NCBI RefSeq assembly: GCF_027941835.1
Contig: NZ_CP116005.1
Location: forward strand, 558,001-622,000
DNA: 64,000 nt
Direction: 5' to 3'
Origin: Sphingosinicella microcystinivorans
Lineage (GTDB): Bacteria > Pseudomonadota > Alphaproteobacteria > Sphingomonadales > Sphingomonadaceae
Shown here in pieces: positions 51,304-62,265 of the stretch. A program made the translations under genes and the position numbers. Positions within the stretch are counted from its first letter, which is position 1, and each line of letters opens with the position of its first letter. The notes below the pieces were generated by a model that saw only the letters and a list, made by a program, of their open reading frames with translations, made no database searches and was not told where the DNA came from.

Positions 51304-52872
51304 TCAGGCCAGCGCCTCGGCGATCAGCCGCCGCGTGTTCGCGACGCCGTAGAGCGCGATGAAGCTCCCCATGCGCGGCCCTTGCGAGGAGCCGAGCAGC
51401 GTCTCGTAGAGCGCCGCGAACCAGTCGCGCAGCGTATCGAACCCGCCTTCCTTGCCGACGGCATAGACCTCGTTCTGGATCGTCTCGGCCTCCGCGCCCT
51501 CGGGCAGCGCCGCGAGCCGCGCGTCGAGGTCGCGCAGCGCCGCCGCCTCGCGCGCGTCGGGCTTCCTCCGCTTCAGGGTCGGCGCGACGAAATCGCGGTT
51601 GTACGCGAGCGCGTGGCCGATCAGCCGGTCGACCTCCGGATACTTGTCCGCGCTCGCGCCCGGCACGTAGTTGCCGAGGTATGCCCAGACCTGCGCGCGG
51701 TCCGCGTCCGCGCCCATCACGCCGACGAGGTTCAGCAGCAGCCCGAACGTCACCGGCATCGGCGCGTCCGGCACCTTGCCGCCGTGGATATGGTGCACGG
51801 GATTGCCGAGCTTCTTGTCGAGCGGCTGCGCCGGGTAGTTGGCGCGGAACTGGAAATACTCGTCCACCGCGCGCGGGATGACGCCGACGTGGAGCTGCTT
51901 GGCGCTCTTCGGTTCGCGGTAGGCGTAGAAGGCGACGCTCTCCTCGGGGCCGTAGGTCAGCCAGTCGTCGAGCGCGAGGCCGTTGCCCTTCGACTTGGAG
52001 ATCTTCTCGCCCTTCTCGTCGAGGAACATCTCGTAGATCAGCCCCTCGGGCTTGCGGCCGCCGAGCACCTTGGCGATGCGGCCGGACTGCACGCCCAGAT
52101 CGGTCAGGTCCTTGCCGTACATCTCGTAGTCGACGTCGAGCGCCACCCAGCGCATCGCCCAGTCGACCTTCCATTGCAGCTTGGCGCCGCCCGAGAGGAT
52201 GCAGTGCTCGTGCGCGCGGCCGTCCTCCTCGAAGCGGATGAGTCCGGCGGCGGCGTCCACCACTTCGATCGGCACCTGCAACACCTTGCCCGAGACGGGG
52301 CTGATGGGAAGCACCGGCGAATAGGTGCGGCGGCGTTCCTCGCGCAGCGTCGGCAGCATGATGTCCATGATCGCCTGATAGTTGGCGAGGACGTTCCGGA
52401 GCTGGTCGTCGAAGCGGCCCGACGTGTAGTAATCCGTCGAGCTGGCGAACTCGTATTCGAAGCCGAAACGGTCGAGGAACGCGCGCAGCATCGCGTTGTT
52501 GTGGTGCGCGAAGCTTTCGAACTTCCCGAACGGATCGGGGATGCGCGACAGCGGCTCGCCGAGGTGCGCGGTCAGCATCGCCTGGTTGGGGACGTTGTCC
52601 GGCACCTTCCTGAGCCCGTCCATGTCATCCGAGAAGGCGACGAGGCGCGTCGGTACGTCCGACAGCTCGGCGAAGGCGCGGCGCACCATCGTCGTGCGCA
52701 GCACCTCGTTGAACGTGCCGATGTGCGGCAGGCCCGAGGGGCCGTAGCCGGTCTCGAACAGCACGTGGCCTTTCGCGGGCGCGCCGCCTTTCAGGCGCGC
52801 CAGCACCTTCCGGGCTTCCTCATAGGGCCAGGCTTTGGAAACGAGGGCGGCGGCGCGGAGGTCATCTGTCAT
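51304..52872 (-). CDS. lysK: Class I lysyl-tRNA synthetase
   Basis: Charges tRNA-Lys. The 522-residue protein is of the class I type (archaea, spirochaetes and alphaproteobacteria), not the class II LysS of most bacteria. The HIGH-like motif is GLPHIG (His50), the KMSKS-like motif is EKISKSKG, and WPYEEARKVLARL is near the N-terminus. The ATG complement at 52870-52872 is supported by family length. It is convergent with the tetR gene. Confidence 0.95.
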   Translation of the reverse strand: MTDDLRAAALVSKAWPYEEARKVLARLKGGAPAKGHVLFETGYGPSGLPHIGTFNEVLRTTMVRRAFAELSDVPTRLVAFSDDMDGLRKVPDNVPNQAMLTAHLGEPLSRIPDPFGKFESFAHHNNAMLRAFLDRFGFEYEFASSTDYYTSGRFDDQLRNVLANYQAIMDIMLPTLREERRRTYSPVLPISPVSGKVLQVPIEVVDAAAGLIRFEEDGRAHEHCILSGGAKLQWKVDWAMRWVALDVDYEMYGKDLTDLGVQSGRIAKVLGGRKPEGLIYEMFLDEKGEKISKSKGNGLALDDWLTYGPEESVAFYAYREPKSAKQLHVGVIPRAVDEYFQFRANYPAQPLDKKLGNPVHHIHGGKVPDAPMPVTFGLLLNLVGVMGADADRAQVWAYLGNYVPGASADKYPEVDRLIGHALAYNRDFVAPTLKRRKPDAREAAALRDLDARLAALPEGAEAETIQNEVYAVGKEGGFDTLRDWFAALYETLLGSSQGPRMGSFIALYGVANTRRLIAEALA

Positions 52873-52955
52873 GGCGGGACACGCGCTAGCGGCAGCGGGC
52901 CGCAAGGGCAAGGTTTCGCTTGCGCGCTTGGGCTTCGCTCGCCGAAAACGGGCGC

Positions 52956-55721
52956 GTGACGACCGTTCCCCTCCCCTGGCCCGCGCTCCACATCGGGCTC
53001 GACGGCATCTGGCTTGCCGATGGCGAGGGCGCGCGCCGGGTGGACCGGCAGGCGGCGATCCGCCTGCTCGCCGACACGCCGACGCTGCTCGTAAACGCCC
53101 CGCTCGTCGCCTCGAAGCTCGGCTACCCGGAAGCCTCCGGCCTCGACGTGCTGGAGTTGTTCGCCTTCGTGCATCCCGCGCGCTTCGCCGTGCCGACCGT
53201 GCACGGCCTCGCCGCGCTCCTCGGCCTCGATTCGGCGCACGACGGCGCGGCGGAGGCGCGGCTGCTCCGCGCCGTCGCCGAAACGCTGCTGACGCAGGTC
53301 CAGGGCGGCAAGTGGGACCGCGCGCCGGGCGCGTGGAACACCGCGCGCGCCCTGTCGCGCCTCAAGTGGCCGTGGGCGCCCGCCGTGCTTTCCGCGCTCG
53401 GCGAGCCCCGCGATCATGACCGCTCCGTCTTCACCAGCCTGCCGAAGTGGGAGGAAGGCGCGCCGCCCGCCCCCGTCCGCGAGGTGGAGATCAGCGGCGA
53501 GGAAGCCGCCGGCCGTCTCGCGCTGCTCACCGGCAGCGGCGCCGAGGAACGCCCCGGCCAGCGCGCCTACACCGTGGCCACCGCCGGCGCCTTCCGCCCG
53601 CGCGAAATCCGCGACGCCCCGAACGTCGTGCTCGCCGAGGCGGGCACCGGCATCGGCAAGACGCTCGGCTACCTCGCCCCCGCCTCGCTCTGGGCCGAGC
53701 AGTCGGGCGGCACCGTCTGGCTCTCCACCTACACGAAGGCGCTGCAACGCCAGCTCGACCACGAAACCGCCCGCCTCTACCCGGACCCGCGCGTCAAGGC
53801 ATCGCGCGTCGTCGTCCGCAAGGGCCGCGAGAACTACCTCTGCCTGCTCAACCTCGAGGACGCCGTGCAGGGCGGCTTCGCGGGCCGCGCGGGCATCTAC
53901 GCGCAGCTCGTGCAGCGCTGGGCGATGTACAGCCGCGACGGCGACATGGTCGGCGGCGACCTTCCCGGCTGGCTCTCCGGCCTGTTCGGCCGGAACGCGC
54001 GCGCGAGCCTCACCGACCGGCGCGGCGAGTGCGTCTACGCGGGCTGCCCGCACTATCGCCGCTGCTTCATCGAGCACGCCGTGCGCGGCACGGCGGACGC
54101 CGACCTCGTCATCGCCAACCACGCGCTCGTCATGGTGAACGCGGTGCGCGGCAAGAGCGAAGGCCGCGGCATGAGGCGCATCGTGTTCGACGAGGGCCAC
54201 CACCTGTTCGACGCCGCCGACAGCGCCTTCGCGATGGCGCTCACCGGCGGCGAGGCGATCGAGCTGCGCCGCTGGATCATCGGCCCCGAGAAGCGCAGCA
54301 AGGGCCGCCGCCGGGGCCTCGCCGCGCGCCTCGGCGATCTCGTCGCCTTCGACGGCGAGGGCGCGATGCTGCTGGAGGACGCCGTGCACGCCGCCGCCGC
54401 GCTCCCTGCCGACGGCTGGCTCGGCCGCGTCGTCGAGGGCACGCCGGAAGGCCCGCTCGAACGCCTGCTCGCCGCCGTGCGCGCGCAGGTCTACGCCCGC
54501 GCCGACGCGGCCGAGACCGGCTACGGCCTCGAAACCGAGGTCGTCGCGCTGCAACCCGCGCTCATCGACGCGGCCGACACGGCGGCGCGCGCGCTGGAAG
54601 CCGTGTCGGTGCCGCTGGTGAAGCTCGCGCAGCGCCTCGAAGCGCTCGTCGAGGAAGCGCCGGACTGGCTCGACGGCGCCGGCCGCGCCCGCGTCGAGGG
54701 CGCGCTTTCCGGCCTCGCGTGGCGGCTTGGGCTGATCGGCGCGTGGGTGCAGCTCCTCGCGCGCATGGGCGGCCCCGCCGACCCGGATTTCGTCGACTGG
54801 CTCGCGCTCGAGCGCATCGACGGGCGCGAGATCGACGTCGGCATCCGCCGCCACTGGCTCGATCCGACAAAGCCCTTCGCCGAGGCCGTGCTGAAGCAGG
54901 CGCATGGCGCTGTCATCACCTCGGCGACGCTGCGCTCGCGCATCACCGACGACACCGCGCCCGACGCCGACTGGCGCGACAGCGAGGCGCGCACCGGCGC
55001 CGCGCACCTGCCGCTGCCGCCCGTGCGCTTCTCGTCGCCGAGCCCGTTCGACTACGCCCGGCAGGCGCGCGTCCTCATCGTCACCGACGTGCAGCGCGGC
55101 AACGTCCCGGCGCTCGCGGGCGCGTACAGGGCGCTGATCTCCGCGTCGCGCGGCGGCGCGCTCGGCCTGTTCACGGCGATCTCGCGGCTGAAGGCCGTGC
55201 ACGCGCGCATCGAGGAGAGCCTCGCCCGCGAAGGCCTGCCGCTGTTCGCGCAGCATATCGACCCCATCGACGCGGGCACGCTCGTCGACATGTTCCGCGC
55301 CGATCCCGCCGCCTCGCTGCTCGGCACCGATGCCCTGCGCGACGGCGTCGACGTGCCCGGCGATTCGCTCCGCCTCGTCGTCCTCGAAGGCGTGCCGTGG
55401 CCGCGCCCCACCGTGCTCCACGCCGCGCGCCGCGCTGCGTTCGGCGGCAAGACCTACGACGACCTCGTCGCCTCCGGCCGCATGGCGCAGGCGTTCGGGC
55501 GGCTCATCCGCCGCGCCAGCGACCGGGGCACGTTCGTGCTGCTCGGCGCCGCCGTTCCGAGCCGCCTGTGCCAGGCGTTTCCGGACGGTGTGACCGTGGA
55601 GCGAGTGCCGCTGGACGAGGCCGTGCGCATCGTGCGCGAGATGTCCGCGCCTGCTCCCGCACCGACACGAAATCTTCCGATGACACCGGACGCGACATCG
55701 GGCATCAGCGCCGCGACATGA
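52956..55721 (+). CDS. DinG/XPD-like ATP-dependent DNA helicase
   Basis: A 921-residue superfamily 2 helicase. An N-terminal ~200-residue accessory domain precedes Walker A AEAGTGIGKT (about residue 227), then four cysteines of a probable [4Fe-4S] cluster (YLC, GEC, AGC, RRC), the DEAH-type box FDEGHH, and the second RecA domain ending ...AFGRLIRRASDRGTFVLL with motif VI. It unwinds DNA or R-loops during repair. GTG 52956 is chosen; TTG 52920 is an alternative. The sixA-like gene overlaps by ATGA. Confidence 0.9.
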   Translation: MTTVPLPWPALHIGLDGIWLADGEGARRVDRQAAIRLLADTPTLLVNAPLVASKLGYPEASGLDVLELFAFVHPARFAVPTVHGLAALLGLDSAHDGAAEARLLRAVAETLLTQVQGGKWDRAPGAWNTARALSRLKWPWAPAVLSALGEPRDHDRSVFTSLPKWEEGAPPAPVREVEISGEEAAGRLALLTGSGAEERPGQRAYTVATAGAFRPREIRDAPNVVLAEAGTGIGKTLGYLAPASLWAEQSGGTVWLSTYTKALQRQLDHETARLYPDPRVKASRVVVRKGRENYLCLLNLEDAVQGGFAGRAGIYAQLVQRWAMYSRDGDMVGGDLPGWLSGLFGRNARASLTDRRGECVYAGCPHYRRCFIEHAVRGTADADLVIANHALVMVNAVRGKSEGRGMRRIVFDEGHHLFDAADSAFAMALTGGEAIELRRWIIGPEKRSKGRRRGLAARLGDLVAFDGEGAMLLEDAVHAAAALPADGWLGRVVEGTPEGPLERLLAAVRAQVYARADAAETGYGLETEVVALQPALIDAADTAARALEAVSVPLVKLAQRLEALVEEAPDWLDGAGRARVEGALSGLAWRLGLIGAWVQLLARMGGPADPDFVDWLALERIDGREIDVGIRRHWLDPTKPFAEAVLKQAHGAVITSATLRSRITDDTAPDADWRDSEARTGAAHLPLPPVRFSSPSPFDYARQARVLIVTDVQRGNVPALAGAYRALISASRGGALGLFTAISRLKAVHARIEESLAREGLPLFAQHIDPIDAGTLVDMFRADPAASLLGTDALRDGVDVPGDSLRLVVLEGVPWPRPTVLHAARRAAFGGKTYDDLVASGRMAQAFGRLIRRASDRGTFVLLGAAVPSRLCQAFPDGVTVERVPLDEAVRIVREMSAPAPAPTRNLPMTPDATSGISAAT

Positions 55722-56257
55722 AGACGATCTTCCTGCTCCGCCACGCCAAATCCAGTTGGGACGACCCCGTCGAGCGGGACTTCGACCGCCCCCTTAACAC
55801 GCGCGGCCGCCGCGCCGCCGAGACGATCGGCCGCTACCTGCGCGACGAGAGCCTCGCCTTCGACCGCGTCGTCGCCTCGCCCGCGGTGCGGGTCATCGAG
55901 ACGCTGGACGGCGTGGAGGCGGGCGCGGGCCGCCGCCTCGGCGCGAGCTTCGACAAGCGCGTCTACATGGCCTCCGCGCCGACGCTGCTCGACATCGTCC
56001 ACGAGACGGACGCGGACGCCGAAACCCTGCTCCTCGTCGGCCACAACCCCGGCCTCGAAGACCTCGTCTTCCTGCTGACGCCCGCGGGCAGCGGCGCGCT
56101 CCGCAAGGAGGTCGACATCAAGTATCCCACCGCCACCCTCGCCGAGATGCGCTTCGACGCGGAACGCTGGGAAGACGTCGACGAGGGCAAGGGCGAACTC
56201 GTCCGCTTCATCCGCCCCCGCGACCTCGACGCGGCGCTGGGGCCGGACGGGACGTAG
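55718..56257 (+). CDS. SixA-like histidine phosphatase
   Basis: A 179-residue phosphatase of the histidine phosphatase superfamily, SixA branch. The RHG-type motif is LLRHAKSSW (His9), the second catalytic His lies in LVGHNPGLE, and Arg58 sits in the SPAVR segment. SixA removes phosphate from phosphohistidine in signalling proteins. It overlaps the helicase gene by ATGA (55718-55721), a position that gives no clear functional clue. Confidence 0.9.
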   Translation: MKTIFLLRHAKSSWDDPVERDFDRPLNTRGRRAAETIGRYLRDESLAFDRVVASPAVRVIETLDGVEAGAGRRLGASFDKRVYMASAPTLLDIVHETDADAETLLLVGHNPGLEDLVFLLTPAGSGALRKEVDIKYPTATLAEMRFDAERWEDVDEGKGELVRFIRPRDLDAALGPDGT

Positions 56258-56280
56258 GCCGCGATCCCCGCGCGCCGCTC

Positions 56281-57522
56281 TCAGCGCCCTTGGGGGCGGA
56301 GGCCCTTTACCAGCTTGCCGAACTCGCGCGCCGTTTCGCCGGCGGCGCGGTCCGCTTCCTTGGTCACGGCGGTTTGCTGCAGGAAGCCGTGGGGGAGGGC
56401 GGAATATTCGAGATAGACGGTCGGAACGCCTGCCTTCTTCAGCGCGTCCGCGTAGGCCCTGTCGGAATCCCGCAGCGGATCGAAGCCCGCCGCGGCGACG
56501 AGCGTCGGCGGCATCTTCGCGAAATTGCCGGCCAGGATCGGCGAGATTTCGGGCTGGGACAAATCCATGCCCGGAAACACCTTGCGGTGCACGTAATCGG
56601 TGAACGGAACATCGAGGCCGAACCCCTCCCAGAACAGGCGGGATGACACGTAGTGGACGCGCATGTCCGCAACGCTCCGGTTGTCGACCGCCGCATAATA
56701 GAGAAGCTGGCAGGCGGGGCTCGGCTTGCCGGCCTTCCGGGTCCGCGCCGTCACCACGACCGACATGTTGCCGCCGGCGCTGTCGCCGCCCACGCAGATG
56801 CGCGATGCGTCTCCTTGCAGCCGGTCCGCATTCGCGACGGCCCAGTCGAACGCGTCTTCCGCGTCGTTCCATGATGCCGGGTAGGGATTTTCAGGGGCGA
56901 GCCGATAGTCCGTCGAAATGATCATCACCCCGGCCTCGTCGGCCAGCCGCCGCATCGAGCGGTCCACGGCTTCGATGTTGCCGAACAGCCAGCCGCCGCC
57001 GTGGTAATAGACGAGGATCGGCAGCGCCCCCGCCGCCTCGGGCCGGTAGATGCGCACGGGGATCAGCTTGCCGTCACGCGCAGTCACCGTCTCGTCGCTC
57101 ACCGACGCCAGGTCGGGACCGGGCCGCGTTCGGCTGATCCACTGCTGGTTGGCGCCCTGTCTGATCGCAGCGGCGCTTGCCGGGTCGTCAAAGGGGTCCG
57201 CTTCCGGCTGCTTCGGCTCCGCCTGCGCTTCCTTGGCCTTGGCCTCTTCGGCTTCCTTGGCCGCGGCTTCCCTGCCCTCGTGGAAGAGATACTGCATCCG
57301 GAGGTCCAGCGTCTGACCGTCCATGACGATGCGCTTGCCGCCGACCTGCTCCAGGACCCAGCTGTCCGGTCTGGCGGCCAGTTCGGCGATCTTCAGGGCC
57401 TCGGGGTCCGCGGTTGCTGCGGAATCGGCGGTTGCTGCGGGCGCGTCCGCCGGCTTGTCCTGCCCGCAGGCCGAGATGGCGAGGGCGAGGGCGGATATTG
57501 CGAATGACTGTCTGTGGAACAC
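56281..57522 (-). CDS. Lipoprotein esterase, hormone-sensitive lipase family
   Basis: A 413-residue protein anchored by lipid at the lipobox ISAC. An Ala/Glu/Lys-rich helical stretch (about residues 80-100: REAAAKEAEEAKAKEAQAE) lies between the anchor and the enzyme. The catalytic domain has HGGGWLFG (oxyanion hole), GGDSAGG (nucleophile Ser), an Asp in GFDPLRDS and a His in LPHGF, the HSL/acetyl-esterase set. It would cleave short-chain esters at the cell surface or in the periplasm. The GTG start (57520-57522) follows GGGAGG. Confidence 0.88.
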   Translation of the reverse strand: MFHRQSFAISALALAISACGQDKPADAPAATADSAATADPEALKIAELAARPDSWVLEQVGGKRIVMDGQTLDLRMQYLFHEGREAAAKEAEEAKAKEAQAEPKQPEADPFDDPASAAAIRQGANQQWISRTRPGPDLASVSDETVTARDGKLIPVRIYRPEAAGALPILVYYHGGGWLFGNIEAVDRSMRRLADEAGVMIISTDYRLAPENPYPASWNDAEDAFDWAVANADRLQGDASRICVGGDSAGGNMSVVVTARTRKAGKPSPACQLLYYAAVDNRSVADMRVHYVSSRLFWEGFGLDVPFTDYVHRKVFPGMDLSQPEISPILAGNFAKMPPTLVAAAGFDPLRDSDRAYADALKKAGVPTVYLEYSALPHGFLQQTAVTKEADRAAGETAREFGKLVKGLRPQGR

Positions 57523-57626
57523 CTTGGCCTCCCGAATGTGCCGTCCGATCGTGCGGCACACGCTATTGACCGGGCAATGCCGTATGCGGGCAATCCTCCG
57601 CGGCAGATGGGTAAGCCGACGCTTCC

Positions 57627-59540
57627 CTAAATCTCGATCTGGCTGCCCAGCTCCACCACCCGGTTCGTCGGCAGCTTGAAGAACTCCATCGCCGTCGCGG
57701 CGTTGCGCAGCATCCATGCGAACAGCTTCTCGCGCCAGATCGCCATGCCCGGCCGCGGCGCCGCGATCAGCGTCTGGCGGGAGAGGAAGAAGCTCGTCTG
57801 CATCATGTCGAACTTCGGCCCGCAGGCGTTCACGGGGGAGAGCGCCTTCGGGATGTCCGTCTCCTGCATGAAGCCGTAGCGCAGCTTCATGCGGTAGAAG
57901 CCCTGCCCGAGGTCCTGCGTCTCCACCACGTCGCAGGTCTCCACGTAGGGCACGTCCTCGATCGCCACGGTGAGCACGATCACGCGCTCGTGCAGGATCT
58001 TGTTGTGCTTCATGTTGTGGAGGAGGGCGTGCGGCACGCCGGTCGGCTCGGAGGACATGAAGATCGCCGTGCCCGGCACGCGCGTCGCGCTGCTGGCCGC
58101 CGATTTCACGAAGATCTCCATCGGCATCGCGGCTTCCTGCATCCGCCGCCGCATCAGCAGGCGGCCCTTCGACCATGTCGTCAGCATGGTGAAGGCGACG
58201 ATGCCGACGAGAAGCGGGAACCAGCCGCCGTCCGGCACCTTGGTGAGGTTCGCCGCGAAATAGGCACCGTCGACCACGAAGAAGATGCCGAGCAGCGGCA
58301 CCGCCAGCCACGGCTTCCACTTCCACAGCGAGAACAGCACCACCGCGAGCAGGCAGGTGTCGATGAACATCGCGCCCGTCACCGCGATGCCGTAGGCGGC
58401 GGCAAGGCTGCTCGAATTCTGGAACATCAGCACCAGCAGGATCACCGCCGCCATCAGCAGCCAGTTGATGACCGGGATATAGATCTGCCCCTGCGTCGAG
58501 GCGCTGGTGTGTTTGATGGTGAGGCGCGGCATGAAGCCGAGCTGGATCGCCTGGTGCGTCACCGAGAAGGCGCCCGAGATCACCGCCTGGCTGGCGATGA
58601 AGGTCGCCATCGTCGCGAGCACGACGAGCGGCAGGCGGAAGCCTTCGGGCGCGAGCAGGAAGAACGGGTTGCGGATCGCCTGCTCCGCCTCGGCGGCGGG
58701 CAGGCTGATGATCATCGCCGCCTGCCCCATGTAGTTGAGGAGGAGCGCGGGCATCACGAACCAGAACCACGAGATGCGCAGGGGCCGCCGCCCGAAGTGC
58801 CCCATGTCGGCATAGAGCGCTTCCGCGCCCGTCACCGCGAGCACCACCGAGCCGAGCGCGAGGAAGGCGAGGCTGCCGTCGATCATGAAGAACTGGATCG
58901 CGTACCACGGGTTGATCATCGCGAGGATGATCTCCGGGTGGTGCACGATCTTGCCCATGCCGAGCGCGCCGATCGTCACGAAGTAGACGAGCATGATCGG
59001 GCCGAACCACGCCCCGACCTTCGCCGTGCCGCGCGATTGCAGCAGGAACAGGAACACCAGCAGCCCGACCGCGATCGGCAGCACCAGCGGCTCCATGCCC
59101 GCGCGCACGACGGTGATGCCCTCCACCGCCGACAGCACCGAGATCGCCGGCGTGATCATGCTGTCGCCGTAGAACAGCGCCGTCGCGAACACACCGAGCA
59201 GGATGATCAGCGGCCCGATCCGGGAATGCGCCGTGCGCCGCGAGATCAGCGCCAGCAGCGCGAGGCTGCCGCCCTGCCCCTTGTTGTCCGCGCGCATCAG
59301 GATGGTGACGTACTGGATGCTCACCACCAGCGTCATCGACCAGAAGATCAGGCTGATGACGCCGTAGACGTGCATGGTGTCGAGCGCGAGCGGGTGGTGG
59401 CCCACGAACGTCTCGCGGAAGGCGTAGAGCGGCGAGGTGCCGATGTCGCCGAACACGATGCCGATGGCGGCGACCGCGAGCTTGGCGATGCCGTCGTGGC
59501 GGTCGGAGGCCGACGCGTGCGGGTTGTGGGGTCCGGTCAT
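57627..59540 (-). CDS. kup: Low-affinity potassium transporter Kup
   Basis: A 637-residue potassium/proton symporter with 12 membrane helices and a cytosolic C-terminal domain. The N-terminal signature is [15 protein letters not shown], with [15 protein letters not shown] and [14 protein letters not shown] further on. It imports potassium, especially at low pH. The ATG at 59538-59540 is chosen; ATG 59594 is also in frame and neither has a strong ribosome-binding site. Confidence 0.95.
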   Translation of the reverse strand: MTGPHNPHASASDRHDGIAKLAVAAIGIVFGDIGTSPLYAFRETFVGHHPLALDTMHVYGVISLIFWSMTLVVSIQYVTILMRADNKGQGGSLALLALISRRTAHSRIGPLIILLGVFATALFYGDSMITPAISVLSAVEGITVVRAGMEPLVLPIAVGLLVFLFLLQSRGTAKVGAWFGPIMLVYFVTIGALGMGKIVHHPEIILAMINPWYAIQFFMIDGSLAFLALGSVVLAVTGAEALYADMGHFGRRPLRISWFWFVMPALLLNYMGQAAMIISLPAAEAEQAIRNPFFLLAPEGFRLPLVVLATMATFIASQAVISGAFSVTHQAIQLGFMPRLTIKHTSASTQGQIYIPVINWLLMAAVILLVLMFQNSSSLAAAYGIAVTGAMFIDTCLLAVVLFSLWKWKPWLAVPLLGIFFVVDGAYFAANLTKVPDGGWFPLLVGIVAFTMLTTWSKGRLLMRRRMQEAAMPMEIFVKSAASSATRVPGTAIFMSSEPTGVPHALLHNMKHNKILHERVIVLTVAIEDVPYVETCDVVETQDLGQGFYRMKLRYGFMQETDIPKALSPVNACGPKFDMMQTSFFLSRQTLIAAPRPGMAIWREKLFAWMLRNAATAMEFFKLPTNRVVELGSQIEI

Positions 59541-59701
59541 GGACGGTGCGGGATCGGCGCCGCGGTCAGCGGGCCTCGGCCCTCTGGTCCTCATATTGCC
59601 GGGTCATGCGACTCATGCCTCGCGATGCTTTCGTTCCGAACCGAAACGGCGGCGGTGACTAGCATAGCGTGCCGCACTGCACAATGGGCGACCGGAATCC
59701 G

Positions 59702-60148
59702 CTACTCGCCGGCGATCTTGCGGATGCTCACCTGCGTCACCAGCCGCTGCACGCCGGGCAGCGCGGCCAGCAGCTCGCGGTGCACGCGCTCGAAGCTGTC
59801 GCCCTCCTTCACGAGGATTTTCAGCATGTAGTCCGAATCCCCGGTGATGAGGTGGCCCTCGGCGATCTCGGGGGCGCGCGCCACCGCGGTCTCGAAGGCG
59901 GCGAGCGTTTCCTTGCGCTGGTCGGTCAGCGTCACCGCGACATAGACGGCGGACGGGTTGCCCCGCGCCTCCGGCGACAGCACCGCCCGGTAGCCGCGGA
60001 TGAACCCCGAGTCCTCCAGAATCTTGACGCGCCGGTGCGCCGCGGACGCCGAAAGCCCCACGCGGCTGCCGAGCTGCTCGCTGGTCAATCCCGAGTCGAT
60101 TGCAAGCTGGGCGATAATCTTGCGGTCTATCTGATCAAGATCGGACAA
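59702..60148 (-). CDS. Lrp/AsnC family regulator
   Basis: A 148-residue feast/famine regulator. N-terminal HTH: DQIDRKIIAQLAIDSGLTSEQLGSRVGLSASAAHRRV in two helices and a recognition helix; C-terminal RAM domain with GHLITGDSDYMLKILV that binds an amino acid. It is divergent from ald, so L-alanine control of alanine dehydrogenase is the expected role. The start appears to be TTG (60146-60148); no ATG or GTG is available before the HTH. Confidence 0.9.
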   Translation of the reverse strand: MSDLDQIDRKIIAQLAIDSGLTSEQLGSRVGLSASAAHRRVKILEDSGFIRGYRAVLSPEARGNPSAVYVAVTLTDQRKETLAAFETAVARAPEIAEGHLITGDSDYMLKILVKEGDSFERVHRELLAALPGVQRLVTQVSIRKIAGE

Positions 60149-60280
60149 TTTCCCGAAATCCTCTTCTCCATCGGGATAATCTCTACACCAAAACCCTCGC
60201 CGCCGACAACTTCACAAACTTTTCCGACACGATTTCCGGTAGATTCCCCGCCATTCGATCGGGATGAGGGAGAACAGGCC

Positions 60281-61384
<1,104 letters not shown>

Positions 61385-61409
61385 ACGGTTTCATCCCGGG
61401 CAAAAGAAA

Positions 61410-61434
61410 GGGCCGGAGGCGATACCTCCGGCCC
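61410..61434. terminator. Bidirectional terminator between ald and the outer-membrane protein gene
   Basis: GGGCCGGAGG (61410-61419) pairs perfectly with CCTCCGGCCC (61425-61434) around a 5-base loop. On the plus strand AACTGTTTT follows; on the minus strand TTTCTTTT follows. It serves both convergent genes. Confidence 0.9.
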
Positions 61435-61457
61435 AACTGTTTTCGGACCGGCAATGG

Positions 61458-62063
61458 TCAGAAGCGGAACGCGAGTCCCGCCAGGACCTGATCGGCCGCA
61501 TAGCCGCCGTCCATGTCGCGGTGGCGGTATTCGGTGCGGATGCTCGCCGCCTCGTTGAGGCCGTATTCGAGACCGCCGCCGTAGAGGATGCCGTCCGACC
61601 AGCCCTTGTCGCTCGCCGAGGCCACGCCCTGGATGGTCGAGACCGTGGAGACGCGCGTCCGCTCGGCGCCGTAGCCGAGGCGGCCGTAGACGAGCAGGTT
61701 CGGCGTCGCGAGGAAGCCCGCGCGCGCGCTCACGTCGTAGTTCCACTTGGGGTCGATCTCGGCGGTGAGCCCGGCGACCGGCGTGCCGCGCAGCGTCTTG
61801 CCGCCGAAGCCGATGCCGGCCTCGACGCCGACGATGACATTCTGGCCGACGCCGTAGTCGTAGCCGGCGAAGATGCCGTAATCGATGCCGTCGCGGTTCT
61901 TTTCGAAATCCTGAACTCCGGGCAGGCCGAAGTCGAGATCGACCGACCGCTTGCCCCAGCCGATCTGGCCGCCGACGAACGCGCCGCCGATGGCAGCGTC
62001 CTGAGCAAGCGCGGACGCCGGGAGAAGGGCGGTCGCGAGCGCGGCAAGAATGAGCTTTTTCAT
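61458..62063 (-). CDS. Small outer-membrane beta-barrel protein
   Basis: A 201-residue porin-like protein of the Omp25/OmpA-like barrel group. A signal peptide covers residues 1-21 (SALAQ). The mature part has alternating aromatic/Gly strands (FVGGQIGWGKRSV, YGIFAGYDYGVG, RAGFLATPNLLVYGRLGYG) and ends in AGLAFRF with a terminal Phe, an eight-stranded barrel. AGAGGTG precedes the ATG at 62061-62063. The function is structural or adhesive by family; it stands alone. Confidence 0.88.
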   Translation of the reverse strand: MKKLILAALATALLPASALAQDAAIGGAFVGGQIGWGKRSVDLDFGLPGVQDFEKNRDGIDYGIFAGYDYGVGQNVIVGVEAGIGFGGKTLRGTPVAGLTAEIDPKWNYDVSARAGFLATPNLLVYGRLGYGAERTRVSTVSTIQGVASASDKGWSDGILYGGGLEYGLNEAASIRTEYRHRDMDGGYAADQVLAGLAFRF

Positions 62064-62265
62064 GAATACACCTCTACAAAAATTGCACTGCCCGCAGGCC
62101 TGAGGCTGCGGACGGCGGCAGAGGTGGTGGCGAATTGCGGCCGTGAAATGGCGCGGCGGCACGGCTTCGGCGAACGACTGTCGAGAACGGGACGAACAAC
62201 AGACAGGCTTCGACAAACGACGTTCAGCGCACGTTAAACCGTCATATCGGGTGGCAAAGAGGCCT

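Noticed and set aside
52869-55421. An 850-codon open frame on the minus strand opposite the DinG-like helicase gene
   Set aside because: Typical antisense frame of GC-rich DNA: Arg/Ala/Gly-rich translation without domains, while the plus strand has all helicase motifs.
57990-59831. A 613-codon plus-strand frame opposite kup
   Set aside because: Extremely His/Arg/Asp-rich translation, an artefact of the codon bias of the transporter gene.
62064-62265. A tRNA or small RNA gene between the outer-membrane protein and acyl-CoA dehydrogenase genes
   Set aside because: No cloverleaf, no clear terminator; seems only to hold the promoter of the outer-membrane protein gene.
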